Shown here: piece after piece, positions 49,810 through 59,267 of the stretch | How the letters are laid out: each line of letters starts with the position of its first letter | Position numbering within the stretch: the stretch's first letter is position 1 | Source: Xenorhabdus stockiae | GTDB taxonomy: Bacteria; Pseudomonadota; Gammaproteobacteria; Enterobacterales; Enterobacteriaceae | DNA: 64,000 nt | Assembly (NCBI RefSeq): GCF_002632825.1 | Contig: NZ_NJAJ01000001.1 | Span: forward strand, 1 to 64,000 | Direction: 5' to 3' | Translations under genes and position numbers: made by a program | The notes under the pieces: generated by a model | What the model was told of the DNA's origin: nothing | What the model saw: the letters and a program-made list of their open reading frames with translations, nothing else | The model's database searches: none

Positions 49810-50262
49810 TCATCCTTTTACTGAAATTACTTTCTTTTCATTCTCACTAATCAAAATGGGCAATTGATGTAAAAAAATATAACCGTCATGTTGAAACTCA
49901 ATGAGTGTTTTTCTAGCCGGAGAAATAAAAAAAGCATCTCCATTAAAGAAACATTCTGAGTTTTTATTTAAATAATCACTTACAAATAACTCAACATATC
50001 TGACATCCATAAAATAAACCTCATCTTTTATATAAGAGTTATCATTAATTATAAAGATATCATCTGAAAGATATCTTTTAAAATTCATGGCCGCTAATAT
50101 TTTGGTATCGGATTGATTTTCCCAATTCTCTATTTTACCCAGAAATTTAAATCTACCCTCCAGTGAAAAACTGATATAAATTAATAAGATAAGCTCACCA
50201 CCAATGATAGGCTGTAACATTCTATCCGCTTTATCCATCGTGTATTTTTTATAGATTTCCAT
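49810..50262 (-). CDS. Hypothetical protein following the CPCC remnant
   Basis: From ATG 50262 the product is 150 residues (MEIYKKYTMDKADRML). It has alternating hydrophobic stretches (GELILLIYISFSLEG; EVYFMDVRYVELFV), no signal peptide or clear membrane helix, and one Cys. I do not recognise the family. A longer frame starts at GTG 50316 and overlaps the CPCC remnant. It lies directly downstream of the CPCC gene on the same strand, and such pairs often occur as small orphan or immunity-type genes; that is inference. Confidence 0.55.
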   Translation of the reverse strand: MEIYKKYTMDKADRMLQPIIGGELILLIYISFSLEGRFKFLGKIENWENQSDTKILAAMNFKRYLSDDIFIINDNSYIKDEVYFMDVRYVELFVSDYLNKNSECFFNGDAFFISPARKTLIEFQHDGYIFLHQLPILISENEKKVISVKG

Positions 50263-50312
50263 TTTATTATTCTTTATTCCGTCAAATTTACTATAAATCA
50301 CAATACATAAAA

Positions 50313-50492
50313 TCACTCTACTCTTCTACCTTGTTTAAAGGCATTTTTGGCTTCATTTAAACTCATAGAATTAGCACCTCCGGCAAGGTCAGGATGTTTA
50401 TGTTGCACCGGATCATCTTCCCAATAGCAAATATCACAAATGGTATATTCATCAGGAAGAGCTGAAATCTCACTTTCACAGCATGGGCAAAA
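50313..50492 (-). pseudogene. CPCC-domain (cysteine-rich) protein lacking its start
   Basis: On the minus strand the frame reads FCPCCESEISALPDEYTICD, then ICYWEDDPVQHKHPDLAGGA, then NSMSLNEAKNAFKQGRR. This matches the CPCC family (CPCC, C-x2-C, WEDDPVQ, GGAN-SLNEA). The TGA of the PTS IIC gene lies immediately before the first Phe codon, in the same frame, and no start codon can be found at the expected place. So it is either a 5'-truncated remnant or could be made only by stop readthrough or a non-standard start. CPCC proteins probably bind zinc; their role is unknown. Confidence 0.75.
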
Positions 50493-51749
50493 TCAACGAA
50501 CAATCAGCCCCAGTAAAATTCCTACAGCACTAAAATCAGCATCGCTAAATGTGGTATTGGCGATACCGATATCGCCAAGTACAGGCAGCAGGAATACCGG
50601 CAAGAATGTAATTAATAGGCCTTGAGCAAAAGCACCGAGGATTGCTCCCCTTCTTCCTCCCGTTGCATTACCGAAAACACCCGCAGTTGCGCCAACAAAG
50701 AAATGAGGAACTACGCCGGGAATAATCACCGTCATATTCAGCCAATAAAGTAAAAACATGCCGATAACACCAGCAATAAAGCTGCTCAGGAAACCAATCA
50801 GTACTGCATTGGGGGCATAAGGGAAAACTACCGGGCAATCCAGTGCGGGTTTAGAATTCGGGACTAATTTGTCGGAGATACCCTTAAATGCAGGCACAAT
50901 TTCGGCAATAACCATCCTGACCCCCTGTAGAATGATATAAACCCCTGCGGCAAATGTGATCGATTGCATCAGAGAATACATGATGCTGTTTTTTCCACCA
51001 CTGATCTGTCGCACAAATTCCTGATCAGCAAACAGGCAAGTGAGAAGAAAAATAATTGCCATCGTTAGAGAGATGGAAACAGATGTATCACGCAGAAATA
51101 ACAGGCTCTTTGGTACGTTCATTTCTTCTGTGGAATGCTCTCTATTCCCCAGTTTACTGCCAATAAACCCAGCCAGAACATAAGAGAGTGTCGAAAAATG
51201 CCCAATGGCTACATCGTCAGAACCGGTCACTTTTTTCATATAAGAATGAGCAATTGCCGGAAAAAAGACCATTGAAACACCAACAACAATTGATCCCGTC
51301 GCAACAAGCGCCGCACCATGAATCCCGGCAACAGAAAGAATAACAGCCACCATCATCGACATAAATAATGTGTGATGCCCGGTCAGGAATATGAATTTCC
51401 ACGGCGTAAAACGGGCAATCAGAATATTAATCACCATTGCGAAAAACATAATCATCGCCATCTCTTTGCCAAAACTTTTCTGCGCGATTGATACGATAGC
51501 TTCGTTATTCGGCACAACCCCCTGAATGCCAAAAGTATGTTGAAAAATAACGGAGAATCCACTCAATGAAGAGACGATAACTCCGGCACCAGCGCCCAGG
51601 ATAACAAACCCAAGCAAGGTTTTTACTGTACCTTTAATACACTCGGTCACAGGTTTTTTCTGCAATACCAAACCAATCAAGGAAATCAATCCGACTAAAA
51701 CAGCAGGCTCTGCCAATACGTCATTCATCAGAAAGCGGAAAAAATCCAT
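50493..51749 (-). CDS. PTS ascorbate-type (UlaA/SgaT-like) transporter subunit IIC
   Basis: The 418-residue protein has about 11 hydrophobic segments and the UlaA/SgaT family pattern: IKGTVKTLLGFVILGAGAGV, FLTGHH, AIGHFSTLSYVLAG, TFAAGVYIILQGVRMVIAEI, YAPNAVLIGF, PGVVPHFFVGATAGVFGNATGG. E. coli UlaA has 465 residues; here the end (VGILLGLIVR) is in the last helix. It imports and phosphorylates a sugar-like substrate together with the IIB and IIA genes upstream. No ulaDEFG-type metabolic genes are adjacent, so the substrate is open. The stop codon joins directly to an in-frame CPCC remnant. Confidence 0.88.
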   Translation of the reverse strand: MDFFRFLMNDVLAEPAVLVGLISLIGLVLQKKPVTECIKGTVKTLLGFVILGAGAGVIVSSLSGFSVIFQHTFGIQGVVPNNEAIVSIAQKSFGKEMAMIMFFAMVINILIARFTPWKFIFLTGHHTLFMSMMVAVILSVAGIHGAALVATGSIVVGVSMVFFPAIAHSYMKKVTGSDDVAIGHFSTLSYVLAGFIGSKLGNREHSTEEMNVPKSLLFLRDTSVSISLTMAIIFLLTCLFADQEFVRQISGGKNSIMYSLMQSITFAAGVYIILQGVRMVIAEIVPAFKGISDKLVPNSKPALDCPVVFPYAPNAVLIGFLSSFIAGVIGMFLLYWLNMTVIIPGVVPHFFVGATAGVFGNATGGRRGAILGAFAQGLLITFLPVFLLPVLGDIGIANTTFSDADFSAVGILLGLIVR

Positions 51750-51761
51750 ATGCGTCTCCGG

Positions 51762-52049
51762 TTACAATCTACCAAGATCTTGCAATGCCGCAGACAAGCG
51801 TAATTTCATTGCAGATTTATCGAGCATATTTTCTAATACAACAACTTTTCCATGTACCTGCTGCTCAGCTAGTTGTTCTGCAATATCTTTTGTCGCAACA
51901 AAAATATCGCTCTTTATTCCTTTTGCTGAACCTAAATCGGTATGTCCGACACTGGCTTCAACACCTAATTCCTGCAAAATACTTTTAATACTCATTTCCA
52001 TTATTAGGCTGGTGCCCAAACCATGACCGCAAACGACGGTTATATTCAT
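51762..52049 (-). CDS. PTS ascorbate-type subunit IIB
   Basis: The 95-residue cytoplasmic protein has the phospho-Cys7 loop VVCGHGLGTSLIM of PTS IIB proteins of the UlaB/SgaB family. It takes phosphate from IIA and passes it to the substrate at IIC. It is 12 bp before the IIC gene and 29 bp after the IIA gene, a three-gene operon. Confidence 0.9.
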   Translation of the reverse strand: MNITVVCGHGLGTSLIMEMSIKSILQELGVEASVGHTDLGSAKGIKSDIFVATKDIAEQLAEQQVHGKVVVLENMLDKSAMKLRLSAALQDLGRL

Positions 52050-52078
52050 CTTATTTTCCTGTTAACTAAAAGTAGTGG

Positions 52079-52522
52079 CTAATACCCCTGAATAATGGAA
52101 AAAATTTCATCCTGATTTCGGGTCTGCATTAATCGATTAATTTTTTCCTGATCATCAAATAACCCAGCCAGTTCAGCAATGACTTCTATATGGCTGTAAT
52201 TACTTGTTGTAGCAAATACAAACAATAATTTAACCGGATCATTTTCTGCTGACCCAAATCTGACACCCTGTTTTATTAATGTCAGACTCAGGGCAAGCCG
52301 ATTAACGCCCTGTTCTGGTCTGGCATGTGGTATTGCTATACCTGAACCCACAACATAATAAGGACCAAATTTTTCATGGGACTCATAAATCGCTTCGACA
52401 TAACTGGGTTGAATCGCACCATTATTAATCAGTGGCTGACAGGCGATTTCAATGGCCTCGTGCCAATCTCTGACATCAGGAAACCATTGGATGACATCGC
52501 GGGTTAATAAGGTTCTCAGCAT
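52079..52522 (-). CDS. PTS ascorbate/mannitol-type subunit IIA
   Basis: The 147-residue protein belongs to the PTS EIIA type-2 (fructose/mannitol) family with the phospho-His in GIAIPHARPEQGV (about residue 67). It accepts phosphate from HPr. It is the first gene of the IIA-IIB-IIC operon. A shortened ERIC element lies just upstream (52535-52595), in the likely promoter region. Confidence 0.9.
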   Translation of the reverse strand: MLRTLLTRDVIQWFPDVRDWHEAIEIACQPLINNGAIQPSYVEAIYESHEKFGPYYVVGSGIAIPHARPEQGVNRLALSLTLIKQGVRFGSAENDPVKLLFVFATTSNYSHIEVIAELAGLFDDQEKINRLMQTRNQDEIFSIIQGY

Positions 52523-52534
52523 TGAATTTCCCCG

Positions 52535-52595
52535 TATACTCTTCGTCTTTCAAATTGTCTCTTTGTGGCGGCATTTTGAAATCCATCCAGTATAT
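52535..52595 (-). repeat. Internally deleted ERIC element (61 bp)
   Basis: TATACTCTTCGTCTTTCAAA and TTGTCTCTTTGTGG match the reverse of one ERIC end; CGGCATTTTGAAATCCATCC and AGTATAT match the other end (compare GGATTTCAAGATGCATCGCG in the intact copy). The central palindrome is gone, leaving the two terminal arms. Confidence 0.75.
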
Positions 52596-52732
52596 TTCGT
52601 TAACAGACGGTTATTTCCATAAAGGGCATCGATGAATAAAAGAATAGCCAGTGCAAATCAAATCTACTGACGGAAAGAAATAAAAATCACAATAATACGG
52701 AGTAAATCACATTATGAGGAAACGATGAGAAG

Positions 52733-52770
52733 ATACGTAAAAAAATCCCCGAATCTAAAATTCGGGGATT
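52733..52770 (-). terminator. Intrinsic terminator of the BCCT transporter gene
   Basis: Stem AATCCCCGAAT / ATTCGGGGATT with loop CTAAA; on the minus strand it is followed by a run of T. It lies 39 bp after the gene's stop. Confidence 0.85.
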
Positions 52771-52808
52771 AGCAGGTTATATTAACGCATACAAATAGCC
52801 ACTATTGG

Positions 52809-54803
52809 CTAACGGACTAAATGCAAAAAGTGAATGTGTTTTTCGTATTGATCCAAAATATCGTGGATGATCTGCTCCTGCGTCCATCCCATCAGGTCGT
52901 AATCCTGACCGCCCTCTTTGAGGTAAACCTCCGCACGATAATATTTTTGCTCTTCAATTTTTTCTTCATCTTCCAAACCTGCAAGAGCAAATGCTGGCTG
53001 AATATAACCCCGTAAGCGTACTTCATAAACGAAGCTAATATTTTCACCAAAGTCTACTTCCAGATGAATGCGATCTTCAGCTTCATCATTAATCAAAACT
53101 GCTTTATTTTGCTTTTCCAGCTCTCCGGCAACCATGCTCATAGCCTGCTGGATAACTTCGCTCATAAAACGTTTTACCTGCGATCGCTTAGGATAATAGA
53201 CAATATTTCTTAACCTACGCTGCCACGGTATCGGATTACGGCTGGCCGTAGGCGCTATCGTCGTCATCTGCTGGCTATCTTTCTTATAGGCATCAATCCG
53301 TAATGCTTTAAGCAAGCCATATATCGAAATTAATAACACAATTGAAAAAGGAAGCGCGCTGGCAATGGTTACCGTTTGCAGAGCCGATAATCCTCCTGCA
53401 ACCAGTAGGGCGATAGCCACAACGCCCATTAATCCCGCCCAGAAAATTCTTTGCCAGACAGGTGTATGATGAGCACCACCGGATGCCAGTGTATCAACTA
53501 CCATTGCCCCGGAATCTGCTGAAGTAACAAAAAACATCACCACCATTACCATTGCAATAAATGACAAAACCGTCGGCAGAGGGAAATATTCCAGGAAATT
53601 AAACAGGGCCAGAGAAACATCTGTCTGTACGACAGTAGCTAATTCTTTGGCTCCCTTATTGGCGATCAGGTCGATAGCACTATTACCGAATGCCGTCATC
53701 CACATCAAGGTAAAACCACTGGGTACAAACAGAACACCAGTTACAAATTCCCTGATTGTCCGCCCCCGGGAGACTCTGGCGATAAACATGCCAACAAACG
53801 GAGACCAGGATAACCACCATCCCCAATACAGTAATGTCCATCCCCCCAGCCAGTTACTGGACTTAGGTTCATAGGCATACAAGTTAAATGTTTTACTGAC
53901 AATTTCAGAAAAGTATCCGCCGGTGTTTTCCACAAAGGATTTCAGCAACAGCACGGTTGGCCCTAAAGCGACGACCAACACAAGCAAGAGTACAGCCAGA
54001 CCTAAATTCACTTCGGATAAAATCCGGATGCCTTTATCCAGACCGGAAACAACAGAAATAGTCGCCAGAGCTGTAATCGCAATGATCAGTATAACTTGTA
54101 CCGTTTCATTAATAGGCAGGCCAAATAGATGGTTAAGGCCTGCATTCACCTGAAGAACGCCGTAGCCCAGAGATGTCGCAACACCAAATACCGTCCCGAT
54201 AACGGCAAAAATATCTACCGTGTGACCAATCGGCCCATAAATTTTATCGCCAATAATCGGATACAGCGCTGAACGCAGGGTTAAAGGCAATCCATGACGA
54301 TAACTAAAAAATGCCAGAATTAAAGCCACAATGGCATAGATCGCCCAGGCATGTAGCCCCCAGTGGAAGAAAGTTAATTGCATAGCCTGTTTAGCTGCGG
54401 CAATACTTTCAGGAGTACCCACCGGTGGTGACAGGTAGTGCATCACCGGCTCAGCAACACCAAAGAACATCAGCCCGATACCCATCCCCGCAGAAAACAA
54501 CATGGCAAACCAGGAAAAATAACTGAAATCGGGTTCAGCATGATCGGGGCCAAGCTTGATATTGCCGTATCTGGATAACCCCAGATAGGTCACTGAAAGT
54601 AAAATCAACGCAACGGCAAGGATATAAAACCAACTAGCATTAACAAACAAGTCTTGCTGCAAAGATTTAAACCACCTATCGGCAAGCTCTGGTTTCAAAC
54701 CAGCAAATGCGACCAATGCAATGATCAAAAATGCCGAGAAGAAAAAGACTGGTGGGTTAATGTAAGTTTTCGTTTCTACCTGTCCAGTATTATCTTGACT
54801 CAT
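52809..54803 (-). CDS. betT: BCCT family transporter, BetT-like (choline/betaine)
   Basis: I start at ATG 54803 (MSQDNTGQVETKTY), five bases after AAGGA; an ATG two codons earlier overlaps that ribosome site. The 664-residue protein has 12 membrane helices and the BCCT pattern: FSAGMGIGLMFFGVAEPVMHY, HWGLHAWAIYA, the segment GGWTLLYWGWWLSWSPFVGMFIARVSRGR in helix 8, and FVTSADSGAMVVDTLASGG. The long C-terminal cytoplasmic domain (from about residue 505) ends in the BetT-type DLMGWTQEQIIHDILDQYEKHIHFLHL. It would import choline or a related betaine. No betAIB genes are next to it. Confidence 0.9.
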   Translation of the reverse strand: MSQDNTGQVETKTYINPPVFFFSAFLIIALVAFAGLKPELADRWFKSLQQDLFVNASWFYILAVALILLSVTYLGLSRYGNIKLGPDHAEPDFSYFSWFAMLFSAGMGIGLMFFGVAEPVMHYLSPPVGTPESIAAAKQAMQLTFFHWGLHAWAIYAIVALILAFFSYRHGLPLTLRSALYPIIGDKIYGPIGHTVDIFAVIGTVFGVATSLGYGVLQVNAGLNHLFGLPINETVQVILIIAITALATISVVSGLDKGIRILSEVNLGLAVLLLVLVVALGPTVLLLKSFVENTGGYFSEIVSKTFNLYAYEPKSSNWLGGWTLLYWGWWLSWSPFVGMFIARVSRGRTIREFVTGVLFVPSGFTLMWMTAFGNSAIDLIANKGAKELATVVQTDVSLALFNFLEYFPLPTVLSFIAMVMVVMFFVTSADSGAMVVDTLASGGAHHTPVWQRIFWAGLMGVVAIALLVAGGLSALQTVTIASALPFSIVLLISIYGLLKALRIDAYKKDSQQMTTIAPTASRNPIPWQRRLRNIVYYPKRSQVKRFMSEVIQQAMSMVAGELEKQNKAVLINDEAEDRIHLEVDFGENISFVYEVRLRGYIQPAFALAGLEDEEKIEEQKYYRAEVYLKEGGQDYDLMGWTQEQIIHDILDQYEKHIHFLHLVR

Positions 54804-55158
54804 ACTCATCCTTCAAAAATTAGTGTCCGACACTATCTCCTATATCATTCAAAAAAATTTTGTCGAAATTTTAATAAAATTAAATAACCCCATCAGGAGT
54901 TACCCACCACGCAAACATTTTGTGTTCATAATTTACTCAATTTTTACGTTCATGATCACCTTAACATAAAAATCAGACCAACTGTACTTATAGAGAGTTA
55001 TACAAAAAATGGCATTAACAAATTAATAACATCAATAGCTAATAAGTTGAAAACAAAAAACATTAACCTCATTTTTCGTGTAATTCATTAATAGTATTTA
55101 ACTAATAGTGCAACGATTTCTCATTCAGGTTAATAACTAACATAAGGAAGTTAACATC
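54804..55158. other. Divergent promoter region between betT and the SDR gene
   Basis: 355 bp of AT-rich DNA with no gene. CATAAGGAAGTTAAC before ATG 55159 supplies the SDR ribosome site. No operator could be assigned. Confidence 0.4.
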
Positions 55159-55929
55159 ATGTTAAACGCGTTAAACAGACCAAATGGGTTAAAAGGCAAG
55201 CGAGTTGTGGTTACAGGTGGGGGGCGTGATTTTGGGCAGGCTATTTCTGTCTGGCTGGCACGGGAAGGTGCCCATGTTGACCTCTGTGCTCGCCAATTAA
55301 AAAGTGCTGAAGCGACCTGTGAAATTATTCAGAATGAAAGAGGAGTCGCAAGAAGCTATCAGTGCGATATCAGTGATGCACAATCAGTACGCGATTTTTC
55401 CGATCAGTTACTACAGGACAGTAAGCCCATTGATATTCTGATATTAAGTGCTGCGCAATGGCTGGAGGGTAATCTGAGTGAGAATAATAGTGATGAAGAT
55501 ATTATCAGCACGATAAATTCTGGAGCGACTGGTTCCATGTTATTAACCAAAATGCTATTACCAAGCCTGCGACAGTCTCAGGGAGCTGATATTATTGCGA
55601 TGGTATCGGTCTGTGGTATCCCGAACTTCACCCGCTCTGTCGCCCATCCGGCTTTTTTTGCAGCCAAACATGCTATGAGTGGTTTCTGCAACACGATTTC
55701 ACACCAGTTAAGTAAAGATAATATTCGCGTGACAGGGATATACCCTCCCGACTTTGAACTTAATGGGTTTGATGAAGTTCTGGATGATCACACAACAATG
55801 GGTAAACAAATGTTGAATGGCCGTTCGGTATGGGAATCCATACGGTTTGTTCTGACCCAGCCCCGCAGTTGCCATGTCAGTGCAATTTATTTTCAGGGGC
55901 CGACTTTTGAAGATATGAAACAGTTATAG
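55159..55929 (+). CDS. Short-chain dehydrogenase/reductase-like protein with Tyr-to-Phe change
   Basis: The 256-residue protein has an SDR Rossmann fold. The cofactor loop is TGGGRDFG (19-26), near the TGxxxGxG motif, and CD at 69-70 fits the adenine-ring Asp. Ser150 (AMVSVCG) and Lys170 (FFAAKHAMSGF) are at the catalytic places. The general-acid Tyr of YxxxK is Phe166, and the usual NNAG is SAAQ (97-100). The end IYPPDFELNGF replaces the PG-x-T motif. Ordinary dehydrogenase chemistry is therefore doubtful; a dehydratase, isomerase or binding role is possible. It is divergent from betT and convergent with the PrpF-like gene. Confidence 0.8.
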   Translation: MLNALNRPNGLKGKRVVVTGGGRDFGQAISVWLAREGAHVDLCARQLKSAEATCEIIQNERGVARSYQCDISDAQSVRDFSDQLLQDSKPIDILILSAAQWLEGNLSENNSDEDIISTINSGATGSMLLTKMLLPSLRQSQGADIIAMVSVCGIPNFTRSVAHPAFFAAKHAMSGFCNTISHQLSKDNIRVTGIYPPDFELNGFDEVLDDHTTMGKQMLNGRSVWESIRFVLTQPRSCHVSAIYFQGPTFEDMKQL

Positions 55930-55980
55930 TCGCTCAGAATAATTTATTATTCATATTATCCTACGGTTGATGAATTATCA

Positions 55981-57144
55981 TCAACCGTAACACATACTTC
56001 TCATTACTCTTTCTAATTCATTACTCGGATTGTAAATAAAAAACTCACCTTCCATTAAAATTTGGGCATTTCTTTGAGCACCTGCATACGCTATATTTTC
56101 ACCATCAAGAATAATACTGAATTCAGATATCCCCGACAGATGTTCAATACGTACCGTAGCATTATCATCACTACCGTTGCGGGAATAATGGATATCACTG
56201 GCAATAGTTCCAGAAAAACAACTGGCAGCAGTCAAACAACAACCACCCGAAACAGCAACCGATGAATGAACATTTTTGGGAGTAAGATATCTGATGCTGA
56301 TATCACCTCCATTTACAGGAGGAGCAATAATCGCTATTTTGGGCTGAGTTATAGATTTTTTTAAATCATCCTCATTCATTAATTTCCCATCATGCTTAAT
56401 AATTCCCATTTTTTTCCCCATTCCTGATCTTATTGCCAAAATTTTTTCTTGTAATAATGTATTATTTTCAATTTCCTTGACACTTTCATAACCAGTGATC
56501 CCTAAATCTTTTGCATTAATAATGATCATGGGTACAACAACATCGATACAAGTAAGAGGAATATCATTAAATATATCAATTAAATTTCCTGTAGGAAAAA
56601 TCGATGATGTTTTTGAACAGGCTGGAGACTCAAATAAAACATGAACTTCCGGAAAATCCCCAATAACACCGGGGATAGATGTTAATTGATATTCAGGAGA
56701 CACATTAGCCATTGAACATAAAATATTTTTACGCGTATTAGTGTTATAAATATTTAGCCTGCCATCAGGCATTAGCAATTTCTCTTCAGGTAAACCTCTT
56801 ATCACCAATGGTATTGATGAAGTCATATTTCCACAATTAACTTCCCATGATACCGTATTGCTATCTTTTTCAAGCTGGGCAAACGTACTAATAACTTTTT
56901 TAGATTTATCATCTATATCAATGATAAATGCTTTGTTGCTGGTAATCACTCTTCGGCCTAATCCATGTGATTGGGTATTGTCTTTAACGGTACCTAGCAA
57001 AGGAACACCCATTATGTGCCTAAGAATCTCTTCCTTTAATTCTCTTTTTTCTGGTAAATATTTTTGTAATACAACTACACCTGTAGACGTCCCGCCCCTG
57101 ACATAATAGAGTGGAATTTTAATTGGAAAAGATGATTTTTTCAT
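55981..57144 (-). CDS. PrpF-family isomerase (AcnD-accessory/4-oxalomesaconate tautomerase type)
   Basis: I start at ATG 57144 (MKKSSFPIKIPLYYVRGGTS), giving 387 residues; PrpF proteins begin a few residues before the conserved RGGTSxG. The family shares the diaminopimelate-epimerase fold in two halves. Further motifs are GLGRRVITSNKAFIID, NCGNMTSSI, PPVNGGDISIRYLTPKNVHSSVAVSGG and EHLSGI. Known members isomerise unsaturated tricarboxylates (PrpF with AcnD; GalD in gallate breakdown). No prp or gal genes are nearby. A decayed relative lies at 59268-59600, on the other side of the amidohydrolase gene. Confidence 0.85.
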   Translation of the reverse strand: MKKSSFPIKIPLYYVRGGTSTGVVVLQKYLPEKRELKEEILRHIMGVPLLGTVKDNTQSHGLGRRVITSNKAFIIDIDDKSKKVISTFAQLEKDSNTVSWEVNCGNMTSSIPLVIRGLPEEKLLMPDGRLNIYNTNTRKNILCSMANVSPEYQLTSIPGVIGDFPEVHVLFESPACSKTSSIFPTGNLIDIFNDIPLTCIDVVVPMIIINAKDLGITGYESVKEIENNTLLQEKILAIRSGMGKKMGIIKHDGKLMNEDDLKKSITQPKIAIIAPPVNGGDISIRYLTPKNVHSSVAVSGGCCLTAASCFSGTIASDIHYSRNGSDDNATVRIEHLSGISEFSIILDGENIAYAGAQRNAQILMEGEFFIYNPSNELERVMRSMCYG

Positions 57145-57675
57145 AAAGCTATCACTATCAATAAATTGAAACCATGGCCTGAAAATCATAAAAACGTGGG
57201 ATTGCAATAAAATGACATGACATCATTTTCAATTTAATTAATTAATTAAACCTTGAATGACGAAAGAAAAAATAGCAAAGCCATCAATAAATTGAAAATC
57301 ATATTGCATTAACAATAAACAAAACCTCAATGAAACAACATGCAATAAATATAAATGCATATAACACCAGATAACAATTTAATATTTAGTGAGTTAAGCA
57401 CATGGCTAAAAAACACATCTTATAAAAAAACCACCATTGATGAAATTAACGACATTCACAGTAAATATTTCAATAAAATCAAAACCATTTAAAAACATCG
57501 AATTTATTGTTGTATGATTATTGAAAAACATGATATACAGCTCAATGTATCTTGAATGATAGAATATAGGAATAACAAACTCCCCAACCAAAGTTTGATT
57601 TCTAAAATAAGAAGAATATGCATCTCACTATTAAACAATAAGATTTATTGTCTCTTATTAAAATTAGGAGTAGCC
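57145..57675. other. Divergent intergenic region before the amidohydrolase
   Basis: 531 bp, strongly AT-rich, no supported gene. It separates the PrpF-like gene (minus) from the amidohydrolase (plus) and should hold both promoters. An upstream extension of the amidohydrolase frame to 57556 lacks a ribosome site. Confidence 0.4.
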
Positions 57676-59178
57676 ATGAAGGATAAAGAACCTGACCATC
57701 TACGTCGCCTATTAGTAAAAGCCCCGCTGCTGGTTCCCTTATTCACAACACTTCCCGCCTCTGCAAAAGAAAGACTGGTGTCATATTTCATCGGAGATAA
57801 ATCCCCCGGTGCGATACCAACAACCGGAAAAACGCTATTGCTGAAAAATGCTGACATGGTTGTGACCATGGATAAAGATAGGCGAGAAATTAAAAGAGGT
57901 TGCGTCTTTATTAAGGGTAATATCATTGTTGCTGTCGGAACGGAAAGCGAAGTACCGCAAACAGCCGATAGAGTTATCGATCTCAAAGGACATATTGTTA
58001 TTCCGGGCCTGATTAATACTCACCATCATATGTACCAGAGCCTGACCCGCGTCGTGCCATCGGCACAAGACGGCGAACTGTTTACCTGGCTGACCGCACT
58101 GTATCCGATCTGGGAAAAACTGACTCCGGAGATGATGAAAGTGGCAACCAAAACGGCGATGGCTGAATTGATGCTTTCTGGCTGTACCACTTCCAGCGAT
58201 CACCAGTATATCTACTCGAACGGCATCAAGCTTGATCACAGTATTGAAGCAGCACAAGAAATGGGAATGCGTTTCCACGCTTGCCGCGGCAGCATGAGTA
58301 TGGGGAAAAAACAGGGCGGCCTGCCACCAGACTCCCTTGTTGAGAATGAGAAATTTATCCTGAAAGACACCCTGCGTGTGATTGAGCAGTTCCATGATGC
58401 TAAGCGCGGTGCGATGATCCGCATCGTGGTTGCACCTTGTGCTCCGTTCTCAGTAAGTGAAGTATTAATGCGTGAATCAGCAAAACTTGCCCGGGCGCAC
58501 AGCGTTTCACTGCATACCCACTTGGCAGAAAACATCAGCGATATCGATTACAGCAAAAAAAAGTTCAACAAAACCCCGGCGCAATATGTGGAAGATCTTG
58601 AGTGGGTTGGCCATGATGTATGGCACGCACACTGCGTGAAGCTCGACGACTACGGCATAAAGCTGTTTGCCCGTACCGGCACCGGTGTAGCACACTGCCC
58701 ATGTTCCAACATGCGTCTGGGTTCCGGTATCGCACCAGTACGGCATATGCTGGACGCAGGAATGCATGTGGGGCTGGGAGTCGATGGCTCCGCCTCTAAC
58801 GACAGTTCAGATATGATGGCAGAAGTACGTCAGGCGCTGCTATTACAGCGCGTAGGTTTCGGCCCGGAAGCATTAACTGCCCGTGAAGCACTGGAAATCG
58901 CAACACTTGGGGGCGCAAAAAACCTCAACCGTGATGATATAGGTGCGCTGGCTCCGGGTATGATGGCAGATATTGCTGTGTTTAATCTTGAAGGCATTGG
59001 TCTTGCAGGCGCACAGCACGATCCGGTCTCAGCGCTGGTATTCTGTAACCCGGGTAAAGTGGCGTACAACATCATCAACGGCCGCATCGTAGTCGAAGAC
59101 GGTAAAGTAACTACCGTGGATGTTCCTGTCATTATTGAACAGCATAATCGCCTTGCCTACCAACTGGTTGAGGGTTAA
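57676..59178 (+). CDS. Amidohydrolase, 8-oxoguanine deaminase / hydroxyatrazine hydrolase-like
   Basis: From ATG 57676 (AGGAG at proper spacing) the protein has 500 residues. The metal site of this amidohydrolase subfamily is complete: NTHHHMYQSLTR, HTHLAEN, WHAHCVKLDD and GLGVDGSASNDSSDM. These are typical of cytosine/guanine deaminase relatives (8-oxoguanine deaminase, AtzB/TrzN). It would deaminate or hydrolyse a heterocyclic ring. The first about 50 residues (HLRRLLVKAPLLVPLFTTLP) are an extension not usual for the family. Codon and base composition are richer in GC than its neighbours, which suggests a different history. It lies between the PrpF-like gene and its decayed copy. Confidence 0.85.
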   Translation: MKDKEPDHLRRLLVKAPLLVPLFTTLPASAKERLVSYFIGDKSPGAIPTTGKTLLLKNADMVVTMDKDRREIKRGCVFIKGNIIVAVGTESEVPQTADRVIDLKGHIVIPGLINTHHHMYQSLTRVVPSAQDGELFTWLTALYPIWEKLTPEMMKVATKTAMAELMLSGCTTSSDHQYIYSNGIKLDHSIEAAQEMGMRFHACRGSMSMGKKQGGLPPDSLVENEKFILKDTLRVIEQFHDAKRGAMIRIVVAPCAPFSVSEVLMRESAKLARAHSVSLHTHLAENISDIDYSKKKFNKTPAQYVEDLEWVGHDVWHAHCVKLDDYGIKLFARTGTGVAHCPCSNMRLGSGIAPVRHMLDAGMHVGLGVDGSASNDSSDMMAEVRQALLLQRVGFGPEALTAREALEIATLGGAKNLNRDDIGALAPGMMADIAVFNLEGIGLAGAQHDPVSALVFCNPGKVAYNIINGRIVVEDGKVTTVDVPVIIEQHNRLAYQLVEG

Positions 59179-59267
59179 ACCACAAAATTTTGTTGGCTCG
59201 TATTACAGTGAAGAAGAGAGTTTCCTGACGCTGTTTTTTTACTTGTTACTGCGGTTAGTGATAATTT

